A DNA stretch of 64,000 nt from JBBRHQ01 sp963720735 (lineage in GTDB: Bacteria; Actinomycetota; Thermoleophilia; Solirubrobacterales; 70-9): NCBI GenBank assembly GCA_963720735.1, contig CAVRGL010000005.1, positions 284,935 to 348,934 on the forward strand. Reading direction: 5' to 3'. The translations under genes were made by a program, and so were the position numbers. Below are positions 48,421 to 57,360 of the stretch, in pieces. Below the pieces are notes generated by a model. It ran no database searches. It had not been told where the DNA came from and saw nothing but the letters and a program-made list of their open reading frames with translations. Each line of letters opens with the position of its first letter. The stretch's first letter is position 1.

Positions 48421-49370
48421 GCCGCCACCCATGAGGCGCGCCGGTCTCGCAGCCAGGCGGCCTCCTCGCGAAGCGCCGGCCCGAACTCCCGGCGCGGATC
48501 GAAATCGAGCTCGCGGACCGCGAGAGCCGGGTCGACGACGAGCCGCAAGCTCGGCCCGCGGCTCGGCGCCCTCTCGAGCTCGGGCTCGACCTCCAGCGCC
48601 GCGGCGACCGCCCGCAGCACCTCCTCGGTGCTTCGCCCCACCCCGGTTCCGAGGTTGATGGTCCCGGGGAGCGGCGATCGCAGGCAGCCGTTGAGGATCG
48701 CGGCGGCGACGTCGTCGACGTGCACGTAGTCCCTGATGTCGGTCCCGTCCCCGTGAAGGACCGGCGTCTCGGAGCGAAGGAAGGCCCGGATGAACGAGGG
48801 AACCGCCCGCGGGCCGTCCTCACCCGGCCCGTAGACGGTCGAGAGCCGGAGCGTGAGCACCGATCCCGGGCCGCGCGCGAGGCGACGCTCGGCTTCGAGC
48901 TTCGCCTCCGAGTAGGGGGTCTGCGGCTGCGGCGCTGTCTCCTCGGTCACCGGCGCCTCGTGCCAGGGGCCGTAGACGTCGACCGAGCTTGTGAAGACCA
49001 GCCGCGCCCCGGCATGGGCGGCGAGCTCGCCGATCGCGACCGCCGCCGCGGTGTTCACCTCCTGCTCGTGACGACCCGCCGAGGAGCGGTCGGGCGGCGG
49101 CTGATAGGCGAGCAGGGCAACCGCGTCCGCGCCGGCGATCAGCGGCTCGAGCGACTCGATCCGGCGCTGCTCCCACCAGCCGCTCAGGTCGACGATCGAG
49201 AGCCCCGGCTCGCTCTCCATCCCGGCCAGCCGCCACGGCTGCTTCGCGCAGCAGGCGATCACGGCCGCTCCGGCGCCGAGCCCCGCGCGGACCACAGCGC
49301 TGCCGATGAAGCCGTCGGCGCCGATCACGACCACCCGACGCCCGGCTGCATTGTCGACGGATGGGGTCAC
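48417..49370 (-). CDS. NAD-dependent epimerase/dehydratase (extended SDR) 1
   Basis: A 317-residue intact SDR. The Rossmann motif VVVIGADGFIGSAVV is unusual in having Asp in place of the second Gly region. FTSSVDVYGP gives the catalytic Ser, and TPYSEAKLEAE the YxxxK pair. RDYVHVDDVAAAI is a normal NDP-sugar SDR segment. It probably epimerises or reduces an NDP-sugar for the cluster. The gene lies 3 bases after the next SDR. Confidence 0.87.
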   Translation of the reverse strand: MTPSVDNAAGRRVVVIGADGFIGSAVVRAGLGAGAAVIACCAKQPWRLAGMESEPGLSIVDLSGWWEQRRIESLEPLIAGADAVALLAYQPPPDRSSAGRHEQEVNTAAAVAIGELAAHAGARLVFTSSVDVYGPWHEAPVTEETAPQPQTPYSEAKLEAERRLARGPGSVLTLRLSTVYGPGEDGPRAVPSFIRAFLRSETPVLHGDGTDIRDYVHVDDVAAAILNGCLRSPLPGTINLGTGVGRSTEEVLRAVAAALEVEPELERAPSRGPSLRLVVDPALAVRELDFDPRREFGPALREEAAWLRDRRASWVAA

Positions 49371-49373
49371 CCG

Positions 49374-50387
49374 CTACCAGTTGCGAACGGGCTGCGGACT
49401 GGCGACGGGCTCGGAGTTGCCCACCGCCGCCCGCTCCCCCTGCTGCTCGTGCGCCCAGGCGACGTAGCGCTCGAGGCCCTCGCGGATCGGGACCACCGCG
49501 CGGAAGCCGGTCGCCTCCCAGGCCTTGGTGGTGTCCGCGCAATGGTGCATGACGTCGCCCGGACGCCCGTTCACGTACTCGGCTTCGAGCTGCCCGGCGT
49601 CGAGGATCTCCAGCAGCGTCTCGCAGACCTCCCGCACGCTGACACCGGAGCCGTGGGCGATGTTCACGGCCTCCCCGACCAGCTCGTCGCGGGCCGCCGC
49701 CAGGACGATCCCCGCGGCAGTCTCCTCGACCCAGGTGAAGTCGCGGGTCTGGGTGCCGTCGCCGAAGATCACCGGCCGCTCGCCGGCGGTGATCCGGGAG
49801 ACGAACTTCGGGATCACCTCGGCGCTGGTGCCCTCGGCGTGCTCGCGCGGCCCGTAGGCGTTGAAGGGGCGGATCACGATCACCGGCAGTCCGTAGGTGC
49901 GCATGCAGGCCTGGGCGTTGAGCTCCCCGGCGGCCTTGCTCGCGCCGTAGACGGTGGTCGGCTCCAGCGGATGGGTCTCGCTCATGCGACCGTTTACCGC
50001 CGACCCGTAGGCCTCCGAGGAGGAGACGTAGGCGAAGCGCTTCACCCCTGCCTTCACCGCCGCCAGGGCGGTGAGCAGGGTGCCGGTGGCGTTGATCTCG
50101 TGGGTTCGCTCCGGATCGCCGAGCGAGGCCCGCAGGTTGTCGCAGGCCATGTGGATGACGATGTCGGCGCCCGAGAGCAGGGGCTGCATGAAGGACCTGT
50201 CGAAGATGTCGCCGACCTCGAGCTCAGCTCCCGCGGCCATCGCGGCGGTGAGGTTCTCGGGCCGGCCGACGCTGAGGTCGTCGATCGCGACGACCTCGGC
50301 CCCGCCGTCGATCAGACGGTCGACAACATGGCTGCCGATGAACCCGGCGCCGCCGGTCACAACAACCCGCTTCGATGCGATCCTCAT
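49374..50387 (-). CDS. NAD-dependent epimerase/dehydratase (extended SDR) 2, GalE/WbpP-like
   Basis: A 337-residue intact SDR: VVVTGGAGFIGSHVVDRL, DDLSVGRPENL, SSSEAYGS with catalytic Ser, TTVYGASKAAGE with YxxxK, RPFNAYGPREHAEG, and TRDFTWVEETA. This pattern is closest to UDP-glucose or UDP-GlcNAc 4-epimerases and 4,6-dehydratase relatives, but catalytic specificity cannot be fixed. It lies 21 bases after the glycosylphosphotransferase. Confidence 0.88.
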   Translation of the reverse strand: MRIASKRVVVTGGAGFIGSHVVDRLIDGGAEVVAIDDLSVGRPENLTAAMAAGAELEVGDIFDRSFMQPLLSGADIVIHMACDNLRASLGDPERTHEINATGTLLTALAAVKAGVKRFAYVSSSEAYGSAVNGRMSETHPLEPTTVYGASKAAGELNAQACMRTYGLPVIVIRPFNAYGPREHAEGTSAEVIPKFVSRITAGERPVIFGDGTQTRDFTWVEETAAGIVLAAARDELVGEAVNIAHGSGVSVREVCETLLEILDAGQLEAEYVNGRPGDVMHHCADTTKAWEATGFRAVVPIREGLERYVAWAHEQQGERAAVGNSEPVASPQPVRNW

Positions 50388-50408
50388 CAGCCAGCCACCA
50401 CCTTTCGT

Positions 50409-51863
50409 CTAGTTCGCGCCCCTGCCGCCGATTATCACCGGCAGCGTCCTGACCAAGAGCCTGATGTCTTGCCACAGCGACCAGTTCGTGACGTAGAGGT
50501 AATCGAGCCCGATCATCTCCTCGAAGGGGATGCTGGTCCGGCCGAGCACCTGCCAAAGCCCGGTTATCCCCGGCGTCAGATCGAGGCGGCGCCGCCCCCA
50601 GCCGTCGATCTGCTCGTCTACCGCCGGCGGCATCGGCCGCGGGCCGACCAGGCTCATGTCGCCCTTCAGCACGTTGACCAGCTGCGGCAGCTCGTCGATG
50701 CTGGTCTGGCGAAGCAGACGACCGACGCGGGTGACCCGGGGATCGCGCTCCAGCAGTAGCCATGCCGGATGGGAGCTTTGGGAGCGAAGCTCGGCTTCGC
50801 GCTGCTCCGCGTCCTCGACCATCGTCCGGAACTTATAGAGGCGGAAGCGACGCTCGCCCCGTCCGATGCGCTCCTGGGAGAAGAAGACCGGGCCCCTCGA
50901 GGTCAGCTTGACCGCCAGCGCGGCGATCAGCATCAGCGGCAGCGTCACGAGCAGCACTGCGGAGGCGATGACGATGTCGAGCCCGCGCTTCATCGCACGC
51001 GAGGAGCGGGTCAGAACGGGCGGGTTGATGCCCAGCAGCGTCACCCCCTCGACGTCGTCGACCTCGACCGAGGAGCCGAGGATCTCGACCAGGTTGGGCA
51101 CCAGGCTGATCTTGATCTCGAGGTCCGAGCAGCGCCTCGCTATGCCGAGGAGGACGTCTTCGTCGAGGTCCTGGTGCAGGATCACCCGGTCGACTCCGGC
51201 CAGCTGCCCGGCCGACTGGATGCCCGCATCGGTGGTGCCGACGCAGCGGACCCCGTCGATCTCCTCCTCCGAGCCCTCTCCCGACTTCAGGTAGCCGATC
51301 GGGTCGAGGCCGTACTCCGGGTGGAGCCTCATCTTCCGCACCAGCAGGGCGGCGGTCGGCCCGTCGCCGACCAGCAGTACGCGCTCACGGGGGCTCCAGC
51401 GAGTGATCGCGCTGCGCACCGCGGCCCGGGCGAGGAGGATCCCGGCGAAGGCGACGGCGAAGAAGGTCGCCTCCTGCGCGAGCTGGATCCGGTCCGGCCA
51501 GGCGACCTTCGAGTAGGCCCAGAGCCCCAGCGAGCCGACCACCAGCGCGTGAAAGAGCCAGGGGATGTCGTCGACGGTCGAATGGCTGACCCGCTTCGAG
51601 TCGCGGTCATAGAGCCGGTAGACCTTGAACAGCGCAACCCAGAAGGGCAGCGAGATCAGGCTCAGGGCGAAGTCGGTTCCGACGTGCGGTGAGGGAGTGA
51701 CCAGGAACAACGCGATGGCCATCGCCGCCGCGATCGCGAGCGCGTCGGCTGTGGCGAGGGCTCGCCTGGTGATGTGGTCTCGCCGCCGCGGGACGACAGC
51801 GGGCGAATCCAGCGGCCGCGTTCCGACCACTGATCGCACCGCGGTCTGACCGGCAGTGCTCAC
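50409..51863 (-). CDS. Polyprenyl glycosylphosphotransferase (WbaP/CpsE-like initiating enzyme)
   Basis: A 484-residue intact protein. Four to five N-terminal helices (ADALAIAAAMAIALFLV and others) are followed by a CoA-binding-like Rossmann domain (RVLLVGDGPTAALLVRKM). The C-terminal sugar-transferase domain contains KRGLDIVIASAVLLVTLPLM, FRLYKFRTMVEDAEQ, DELPQLVNVLKGDMSLVGPRP and PGITGLWQV. It transfers a sugar-1-phosphate to undecaprenyl phosphate, the first committed step of repeat-unit assembly. GTG 51863 overlaps the dehydrogenase stop as GTGA, and the longer open frame upstream is a shadow. Confidence 0.92.
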   Translation of the reverse strand: MSTAGQTAVRSVVGTRPLDSPAVVPRRRDHITRRALATADALAIAAAMAIALFLVTPSPHVGTDFALSLISLPFWVALFKVYRLYDRDSKRVSHSTVDDIPWLFHALVVGSLGLWAYSKVAWPDRIQLAQEATFFAVAFAGILLARAAVRSAITRWSPRERVLLVGDGPTAALLVRKMRLHPEYGLDPIGYLKSGEGSEEEIDGVRCVGTTDAGIQSAGQLAGVDRVILHQDLDEDVLLGIARRCSDLEIKISLVPNLVEILGSSVEVDDVEGVTLLGINPPVLTRSSRAMKRGLDIVIASAVLLVTLPLMLIAALAVKLTSRGPVFFSQERIGRGERRFRLYKFRTMVEDAEQREAELRSQSSHPAWLLLERDPRVTRVGRLLRQTSIDELPQLVNVLKGDMSLVGPRPMPPAVDEQIDGWGRRRLDLTPGITGLWQVLGRTSIPFEEMIGLDYLYVTNWSLWQDIRLLVRTLPVIIGGRGAN

Positions 51864-53488
51864 GTCACGACCAGGACGCGGCGGCGGCTCTCGGGCTCGC
51901 CGCTCGACAGATCGCCGGCGGCATCTCCTCCCGGATCGACGAATGCTGCGATCGCCGCCATCAGCCCGGCCCGATCGCTCGCCTTGACAACCTCCCCGCG
52001 CACCCCGGCATCGAGCGCGCTGCGGACGTCGGCGGACTCGAGCGAGTTGGACCAGAGCAGGATCGGCACGCGTGGGCAGACCCCGGCCAGGGCCTCGGAC
52101 ATCTCGTCTGCGTTGACCTCCTCCGAGTCGCAGGCGAGGAGGATCAGGCTGAGCCTGTCTGCGGCTCGGTCGGCGGCGACCACGGCGGAAGCTCCGCACT
52201 CCGCCTCGACCACCTGATCGAAGGGCAGCGATTCCTCGAGCAGCGCCCGCATCGGCCCATGCCCGTTGCCGGAAGCATGGACGAGGAGGGCCGTCCGCTT
52301 GCGGCGCCCGCCGCGGGGATCCATCACGCTGGGGGGTTCCGGAGCGAGCGGCCCGAGGACGTCGAGGAGCGCTTGTGCGCTCGCCGCCTCGGCCCGCCTG
52401 AACGCCCGCCGCCTCTCGATCAGCACCGCCGATCCCCCCTCGCGCAGTGAGCGGTCGGCGGCTTCGGTGAGCAAGACGACGTCACGGGCTAGCGAGGTTT
52501 CGGTGTCCATCTGCCTGCCCGACCCTATCGCGTCACAGAAGGCCTCGATCTCGGCTCCGAGGGGCTCGTAGGTCTCCAACCTCGGGACCAGGATGTCGCC
52601 GGTGCGATAGGAGAGGTTGTACTCGCCGAAGGTCTCCGGATCGCGGTAGACGACCCCCTGGTCGTAGAGCTTGATCGGCTCGGCGCTGCCGTCGTCGTAG
52701 ACGATCATCTTCTCGCTGCCGACGATCACCGTCCGGCGCAGCTTGCTCGGCGAGAGCCAGCTCAACTCGATGTTCGCGACTATCCCCGAGCTGAACTCCA
52801 GGGAGACGAAGGCGACGTCGGGGATCCCCTTGACGATCGAGGCACGACCGACCGCCTGCACCCTCCGCGGCAACTCCCCGAGCCAGTAGAGGAGGATCGA
52901 GAAGTCGTGCGGGCCAAGGTCCCAGACGACGCTCACGTCGCGCTGGTGGAGGCCGAGGTTGACCCGGCTCGAGGAGATGAAGTAGATGTCTCCCACCTCA
53001 CCCCGGCGGAGCAGGTCCTTGGTGGTCCGCACCGCGGGGCTGTAGATGAAGGTGTGGCCCGGCATCAGGACGCGGCCGGCCTCGTGTGCGAGTGCGATCA
53101 GCGAGTCTGCCTTCTCGGCGGAGGCCGCGAGCGGCTTCTCGATGAAGGTGTGCTTACCGGCCTCCAGCGCCTGGCGTCCGAGCTCGTAATGGGTACCAAT
53201 CGGGGTGGCGATCAGGACCGCGTCGACCTCGGGGTCTTCCAACACCTGCCCGAGCTCGGTGGTGAAGCGGACGGCCGGGTAGCGCCGACGGTAGCGCTCG
53301 AGACGATCCGGGTCCCGGTCGCAGGCCCATTTCACCTGCACCCCGCCCATCTCGATCAGGATCCTGAGCAGGTTCGGGCCCCAGTAACCAAGCCCGATCA
53401 CGGCCATAACGAGTGGGGCTTCGGGGCCGCGACCGTGCCCGTTCGTAGTGGGTGCTTCCCACGCCCTGGCGCCCTCGGAAGGATTCAT
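51860..53488 (-). CDS. Gfo/Idh/MocA-family sugar dehydrogenase fused to a receiver-like C-terminal domain
   Basis: About 542 residues, intact. Residues about 28-150 hold the NAD domain: VIGLGYWGPNLLRIL, the conserved EKPLAASAEKAD with catalytic Lys, and MPGHTFIYSPAV. The rest of the first 370 residues is the usual alpha/beta sheet domain with WDLGPHDFSILLYW. Residues about 405-530 look like a response-regulator fold: LSLILLACDSEEV in place of the acceptor strand, then VPILLWSNSLESADVRSALDAGVRGEVVKASDR. This is a pseudo-receiver, not part of the usual enzyme. It is the first gene of the exopolysaccharide operon. In WbpB-like pathways this family oxidises a UDP-uronic acid to the 3-keto form used by the aminotransferase at 21.8 kb. 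Confidence 0.85.
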   Translation of the reverse strand: MNPSEGARAWEAPTTNGHGRGPEAPLVMAVIGLGYWGPNLLRILIEMGGVQVKWACDRDPDRLERYRRRYPAVRFTTELGQVLEDPEVDAVLIATPIGTHYELGRQALEAGKHTFIEKPLAASAEKADSLIALAHEAGRVLMPGHTFIYSPAVRTTKDLLRRGEVGDIYFISSSRVNLGLHQRDVSVVWDLGPHDFSILLYWLGELPRRVQAVGRASIVKGIPDVAFVSLEFSSGIVANIELSWLSPSKLRRTVIVGSEKMIVYDDGSAEPIKLYDQGVVYRDPETFGEYNLSYRTGDILVPRLETYEPLGAEIEAFCDAIGSGRQMDTETSLARDVVLLTEAADRSLREGGSAVLIERRRAFRRAEAASAQALLDVLGPLAPEPPSVMDPRGGRRKRTALLVHASGNGHGPMRALLEESLPFDQVVEAECGASAVVAADRAADRLSLILLACDSEEVNADEMSEALAGVCPRVPILLWSNSLESADVRSALDAGVRGEVVKASDRAGLMAAIAAFVDPGGDAAGDLSSGEPESRRRVLVVT

Positions 53489-53791
53489 CACAGAATGCCG
53501 GGCCAGCCCCTTCGCCGAGGAGCCTCCTTCAAAGGCGTCACTACGGAGTCTCCTTCCGGTCGTCGATCGCGCCCATCAATACCACATAGTCAGTAGACTC
53601 TCTCGTACATCCGTTGAGAGTTCCGGACGGTGCAATCGTTCTTGCGCCGGAAGGAGCCGGCGAATAGGCGCCGACGGCCGTCAGGGCTGGACGAATCGTC
53701 CACCGCCCGGCCTTCGCTGCGAGCTCGCGCCCCGGGTCTGCTCGTTAATGACTGACGGCCGGGACTCCGCTCGATTTGGAGAAGCCGCGGA
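53489..53791 (-). promoter_or_regulatory. Leader and promoter region of the exopolysaccharide operon
   Basis: About 300 bases without a gene. It holds the shared 17-base motif (53602-53618) and, on the minus strand just upstream, CCGGAACT, which resembles the -35 element of ECF sigma factors. The rest shows no recognisable structure. Confidence 0.5.
53602..53618 (-). promoter_or_regulatory. 17-base motif shared with the glycosidase leader, copy 2
   Basis: Plus-strand sequence CTCGTACATCCGTTGAG, one base different from copy 1 at 21768-21784. Its core is about 119 bases upstream of the first codon of the dehydrogenase gene. Similarity continues weakly beyond it (GTCT...ACT.ACT on the minus strand in both). 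Confidence 0.5.
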
Positions 53792-54112
53792 CTAGCTGCC
53801 GGGAGCGCGGTAGCCCACGGACTGCTTCGCCGCTGCGTCAATCTCCTCCGGGGTCAGCAGCACGGTTGTCTTGCAGGCGACAGCACCAGAGGCGTTTACC
53901 GCAAGGGCAACGGCGGCAGCGCTCTCGTTGTCCGGCATCTCAGTGGTGACGTAGGCATCTGCGTCACCGAACCCAAAGTAGAAGCTCTCCAGCTTGCCGC
54001 CGAGTCCTTCAACCATCTCGGCGACTGCATCCCGCCGACTGCTCCCACCCTTGCTCTTGATCCCTGCGACGCCTTCTGGCGAATATGACGCCTCGATCAG
54101 GAACTTCGGCAT
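53792..54112 (-). CDS. GYD-domain protein
   Basis: A 106-residue protein with the GYD-family pattern: FLIEASYSPEGVAGI, then RDAVAEMVEGLGGKLESFYFGFGDADAYV and MPDNESAAAVALAVNASG. Members are small alpha/beta-barrel dimers of unknown role. ATG 54112 has AGGAGG (complement at 54119-54124) 6 bases upstream, so the longer frame starting at 54139 is not used. Confidence 0.88.
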   Translation of the reverse strand: MPKFLIEASYSPEGVAGIKSKGGSSRRDAVAEMVEGLGGKLESFYFGFGDADAYVTTEMPDNESAAAVALAVNASGAVACKTTVLLTPEEIDAAAKQSVGYRAPGS

Positions 54113-54197
54113 TTCAGACCTCCTCGGTTGGCGTTTCACAAGCCGGGCGATCCTCCCACCCTATGGGGCGGCCCGCAATGTTCGATAGAACGAGCCT

Positions 54198-55247
54198 GTG
54201 TTCACAGGCCTCGGCCTCGCTCCGCTCGTCTTGATCTTCGCGGCCGCGGCGGCTGCCGTCTGGCTCGCGGGGATCCAGCTCTCGAACTCGACCGATTCAC
54301 TCGACCTCCGGCTCGGGCTTGGTGAGGCACTCGGAGGAGTGCTCCTCCTTGCGGTCGCCACCAATCTGCCTGAGATCGCAATCACCTCCTCGGCGGCGCT
54401 TGCGCACCACCTCGGGATTGCGATCGGCAACATCCTGGGCGGGATTGCGATCCAGACAGTCGTCCTTGTGGCGCTTGACGTGGCGATGGGTCCAGAGGCT
54501 GCGCTGACCACACGGGCGGCCTCGCTCGTGCTGGTGCTCGAGAGCATGCTCGTCGTCGTCGTACTCGCGATTTCGGTGATGGGCGCGCAGCTGCCTTCCT
54601 CGCAGGGACGGTTTGAGCCGGCCGCCATACTGATCACGCTCTCCTGGCTGATGGGCGTCTGGCTCATCAGCCGAGCCCGAACCGGGCTGCCCTGGCATGA
54701 CTCGACGGGTAATGCACCCGGCGCCCAGGAGAAGCCGCGAGGCCACTCCAAGGCGGTGATGGTGGAGAAGATGAGCCTTGCCCGTGCGGCAGTTGTCTTT
54801 GCTTTGGCTGCGGCCGTGACCCTCGGCGCGGGCGTCGTGCTGGAGAGGAGCGGTGAGAGGATCGCCTCGCATATCGGCCTCTCCGGGGTCGTCTTCGGGG
54901 CGACGATCCTCGCCGGCGCGACTGCGCTGCCGGAGCTCTCGACCGGGATCAAGTCGGTGAGGCTCGGCGACTACCAGCTCGCGGTCTCCGACATCTTCGG
55001 TGGCAACGCCTTTCTGCCGGTTCTCTTCCTAGTCGCGAGCCTGCTCTCCGGTTCGGCCGTCCTGCCCCAGGCGCAGCCGACCGATGTCTACCTGACGGCG
55101 CTCGCGATCGTGCTCACCGTCGTCTACGCGTGGGGCCTGATCACGCGCCCTCACCGACAGGTAATGCGCATGGGCACCGCTTCACTGCTGGTGCTCGGGC
55201 TCTACCTCGCCGGCATCGTCGGCCTGTTTGCCGTCGCCAACCATTGA
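54198..55247 (+). CDS. Sodium/calcium exchanger-family (CaCA) membrane protein
   Basis: A 349-residue intact protein with about ten helices in two homologous halves. Each half holds an alpha-repeat: GEALGGVLLLAVATNLPEIAI and GVVFGATILAGATALPELST, where the NLPE and ALPE glutamates are the cation-binding residues. A hydrophilic loop lies between halves near residue 170. It starts at GTG 54198. It probably exchanges Ca2+ or another cation for Na+ or H+. Confidence 0.88.
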   Translation: MFTGLGLAPLVLIFAAAAAAVWLAGIQLSNSTDSLDLRLGLGEALGGVLLLAVATNLPEIAITSSAALAHHLGIAIGNILGGIAIQTVVLVALDVAMGPEAALTTRAASLVLVLESMLVVVVLAISVMGAQLPSSQGRFEPAAILITLSWLMGVWLISRARTGLPWHDSTGNAPGAQEKPRGHSKAVMVEKMSLARAAVVFALAAAVTLGAGVVLERSGERIASHIGLSGVVFGATILAGATALPELSTGIKSVRLGDYQLAVSDIFGGNAFLPVLFLVASLLSGSAVLPQAQPTDVYLTALAIVLTVVYAWGLITRPHRQVMRMGTASLLVLGLYLAGIVGLFAVANH

Positions 55248-55571
55248 CTACTGAGACGCCTGCGCCGCCTCCGGCAGCGGGTTGCGTACCATGGCGATGC
55301 TGATCGCCAGGACGCCGATCAGGAAGCTGGCGACCGGCAGCATGAACCCGAGCGCGCCGTCTGACGCGAAGGCTCCGGTGGTCGTGTCGCCGATCCCGAA
55401 CCCGCCCACCTGGCAGATCGCGGCCACAGCGCTGATCCAGGCGGCCCAGCCGGGCACGGCCCCGTAGCGGAAGCCGGCCAGCGCCGTGGCGGCAAAGAAG
55501 GCGACGAACGCCCCCGCAGCGGGTGCGCCCACCACGCCGAAGAAGTCCGCCAGCATCCGGGTCACGCTCGG
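55248..55571 (-). CDS. Small membrane protein, N-terminus uncertain
   Basis: The frame ending at 55248 encodes about three helices (GAFVAFFAATALAGF, GWAAWISAVAAICQVGGFG, LPVASFLIGVLAISIAMV). A further helix, VPVAAAFFVVGLTAGLTAAY, lies in the same frame upstream to about 55650, but no usual start codon precedes it. Either GTG 55571 is the start or the real start is lost to a sequence error. The family is not recognised. It converges end to end with the exchanger gene. Confidence 0.55.
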   Translation of the reverse strand, partial: PSVTRMLADFFGVVGAPAAGAFVAFFAATALAGFRYGAVPGWAAWISAVAAICQVGGFGIGDTTTGAFASDGALGFMLPVASFLIGVLAISIAMVRNPLPEAAQASQ

Positions 55572-55727
55572 ATCGACCTCGGTGGGTCGGTAGGCGGCCG
55601 TCAGGCCCGCGGTGAGCCCGACGACGAAGAAGGCCGCCGCGACAGGAACCTCCTCTGTCGGAGGGCTGGGCTGCCCCCTTCGGACTGGAGCTCCGATACT
55701 CGCGCACGGGCTGGACCGATGGCAATG

Positions 55728-56696
55728 CTACGGCTGCAGACACACGCGACCGAAGGCCTTGCGGCTCTCGATGTATGCGTGCGCATCCGCGGCTTCTGCA
55801 AGCGGGAACGTCCGGTCGATCTCGACTCGCACTTCGCCGTTTGCGACCCGCTCGATGAGGTCGGCGATCATCGCGTGGACGCGGGGGTACTCGGTCATCA
55901 GCGCCCCGCCCAGGAAGACACCGCGCAGGGTGTTGTTCTGCGCCCAAAGCTCCCGCGCCTCCATGGCGGAGCCGCCGCGGCCCGCCACCCCCACGCTGAC
56001 GAGGGTCCCGCGGTAGGCGAGTGCGCCAACGCCGTCGGCCAGGGTCTTGCCGCCCACGGAGTCGAGGATCAGGTCGACGCCACGGCCATCCGTCAGTTCG
56101 CGGGCGCGCTCGACGAAGTCTGTGGTCGCGTAGTTGATCCCGTGGTCGAGCCCGAACTCCCGAAGGCGCTCGAGCTTCTCGTCGCTTGACGCCGTCGAGA
56201 TCACGGTCGCGCCTGCTTGCTTGGCCAGCTGGATCGCGGCCATCCCGACACCGCCCCCACCGGCTTGAATCAGGACCGTCTGTCCCGCCTGGAGGTTGCC
56301 CGCGGTGAACAGGCACTCCTGGGCGGTCCCGACCGCGACCGGGACACAGGCGGCTGGCGCCGGGTCCAGGCCCTCGGGAATCGGCCAGGTGGAGATCGCC
56401 GGAACGGCCCGTTTGGCGGCGTGCGAGCCCGCCATGTTCAAGGTGACGACTTGGTCACCGGCGGCTCTGTCCTCCACGCCGGCGCCGACCTCGACGACGG
56501 TGCCCGCGGCGAGGTAGCCCACGATGTGCGGGACGGAGGGAGGCGGGGAGCCGGCGCGCGCAAGCAGGTCCCCGCCCTCGACGCTGATCGCCTCGACATC
56601 GATCACAACGCAGCCATCGGGGCATTCGGGATCAGGCACGTCCTCGTATCGCAGGACGTCCGGGCCGCCGTTCTCGTAGATCACCGCCGCCTTCAT
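55728..56696 (-). CDS. Quinone oxidoreductase-like MDR protein
   Basis: A 322-residue NADPH-dependent medium-chain reductase without structural zinc cysteines. MKAAVIYENGGPDVLRYEDV is the family start, GYLAAGTVVEVGAG the substrate-domain loop, and LIQAGGGGVGMAAIQLAKQAGATV the NADPH motif. VDLILDSVGGKTL follows. It reduces quinones or other enones in the cytoplasm; the physiological substrate is unknown. The frame is intact. Confidence 0.92.
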   Translation of the reverse strand: MKAAVIYENGGPDVLRYEDVPDPECPDGCVVIDVEAISVEGGDLLARAGSPPPSVPHIVGYLAAGTVVEVGAGVEDRAAGDQVVTLNMAGSHAAKRAVPAISTWPIPEGLDPAPAACVPVAVGTAQECLFTAGNLQAGQTVLIQAGGGGVGMAAIQLAKQAGATVISTASSDEKLERLREFGLDHGINYATTDFVERARELTDGRGVDLILDSVGGKTLADGVGALAYRGTLVSVGVAGRGGSAMEARELWAQNNTLRGVFLGGALMTEYPRVHAMIADLIERVANGEVRVEIDRTFPLAEAADAHAYIESRKAFGRVCLQP

Positions 56697-56850
56697 TGGT
56701 TGAGGCGACTCTATCGCCGACGCTGAGCGGCGCCTCGCGATTCTTCTCGCTCAGAAGTGACGCCCAGGCTCGCGGGCCGACGTCCGGGACGGGTAGATTC
56801 CGCGCACGCTATCCGGGCTGCTCCGCCCGGAATCGAGTCGAGGGGTGGGA

Positions 56851-57360
56851 ATGCGAGATCGAGCAATCGAGCCGCTGATGGCCATCGCGCTGGCGGGGCT
56901 CTGCTCGCTGGGGTTCGCGGCCCACGCCTCCGCCCACATCACCAAGGCCGTGGGCCCCCTGCGGGTGTCGCTCGGCTGGGGTAACGAGCCCGCGATCGCG
57001 GGACTTCAGAACTTCGTCGAGGTGGGGGTCACCGAATCGTCGGGGGAACCCGTCAGCTCGGCCACCCTCGAGGTTCAGGTTGCCTCCGCCGGCGCCCGGA
57101 TCACCCTGCCCGTTCGCCCGGCGGAGGAGGCGGGGTCCTATGCCGCCACCCTGATTCCGACCCGGCCCGGCACCTACTCGTTTCACCTCACCGGGGAGGC
57201 ACGCGGGCATCAGATAGACGTGATGGCCACCTGTTCGGAGGCCACCTTCGACTGCGTCATCCCCTCCTCCGAGGTCGAGTTCCCGATCAAGGATCCCTCG
57301 ACGGCAGAGCTGGCCCAAAGACTCTCACGGCAGCTGCCACGTGCCGAGCAGCACGGGGAT
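56851..57360 (+). pseudogene. Secreted/anchored YtkA- or FixH-like protein, 3' end lost to an IS remnant
   Basis: Signal peptide MRDRAIEPLMAIALAGLCSLG with probable cleavage before a histidine (HASAHITKAVG). A beta-sandwich domain follows: LQNFVEVGVTESSGEPVSSATLEVQV and AGSYAATLIPTRPGTYSFHLTGE. Two cysteines occur in MATCSEATFDCVIPS. Relatives end with a C-terminal membrane helix after SRQLPRAE, but here the sequence runs into transposase DNA near 57345-57360 and the helix is missing. ATG 56851 follows GGGGTGGGA and is preferred to GTG 56845. Loss of the anchor probably inactivates it. Confidence 0.65.
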
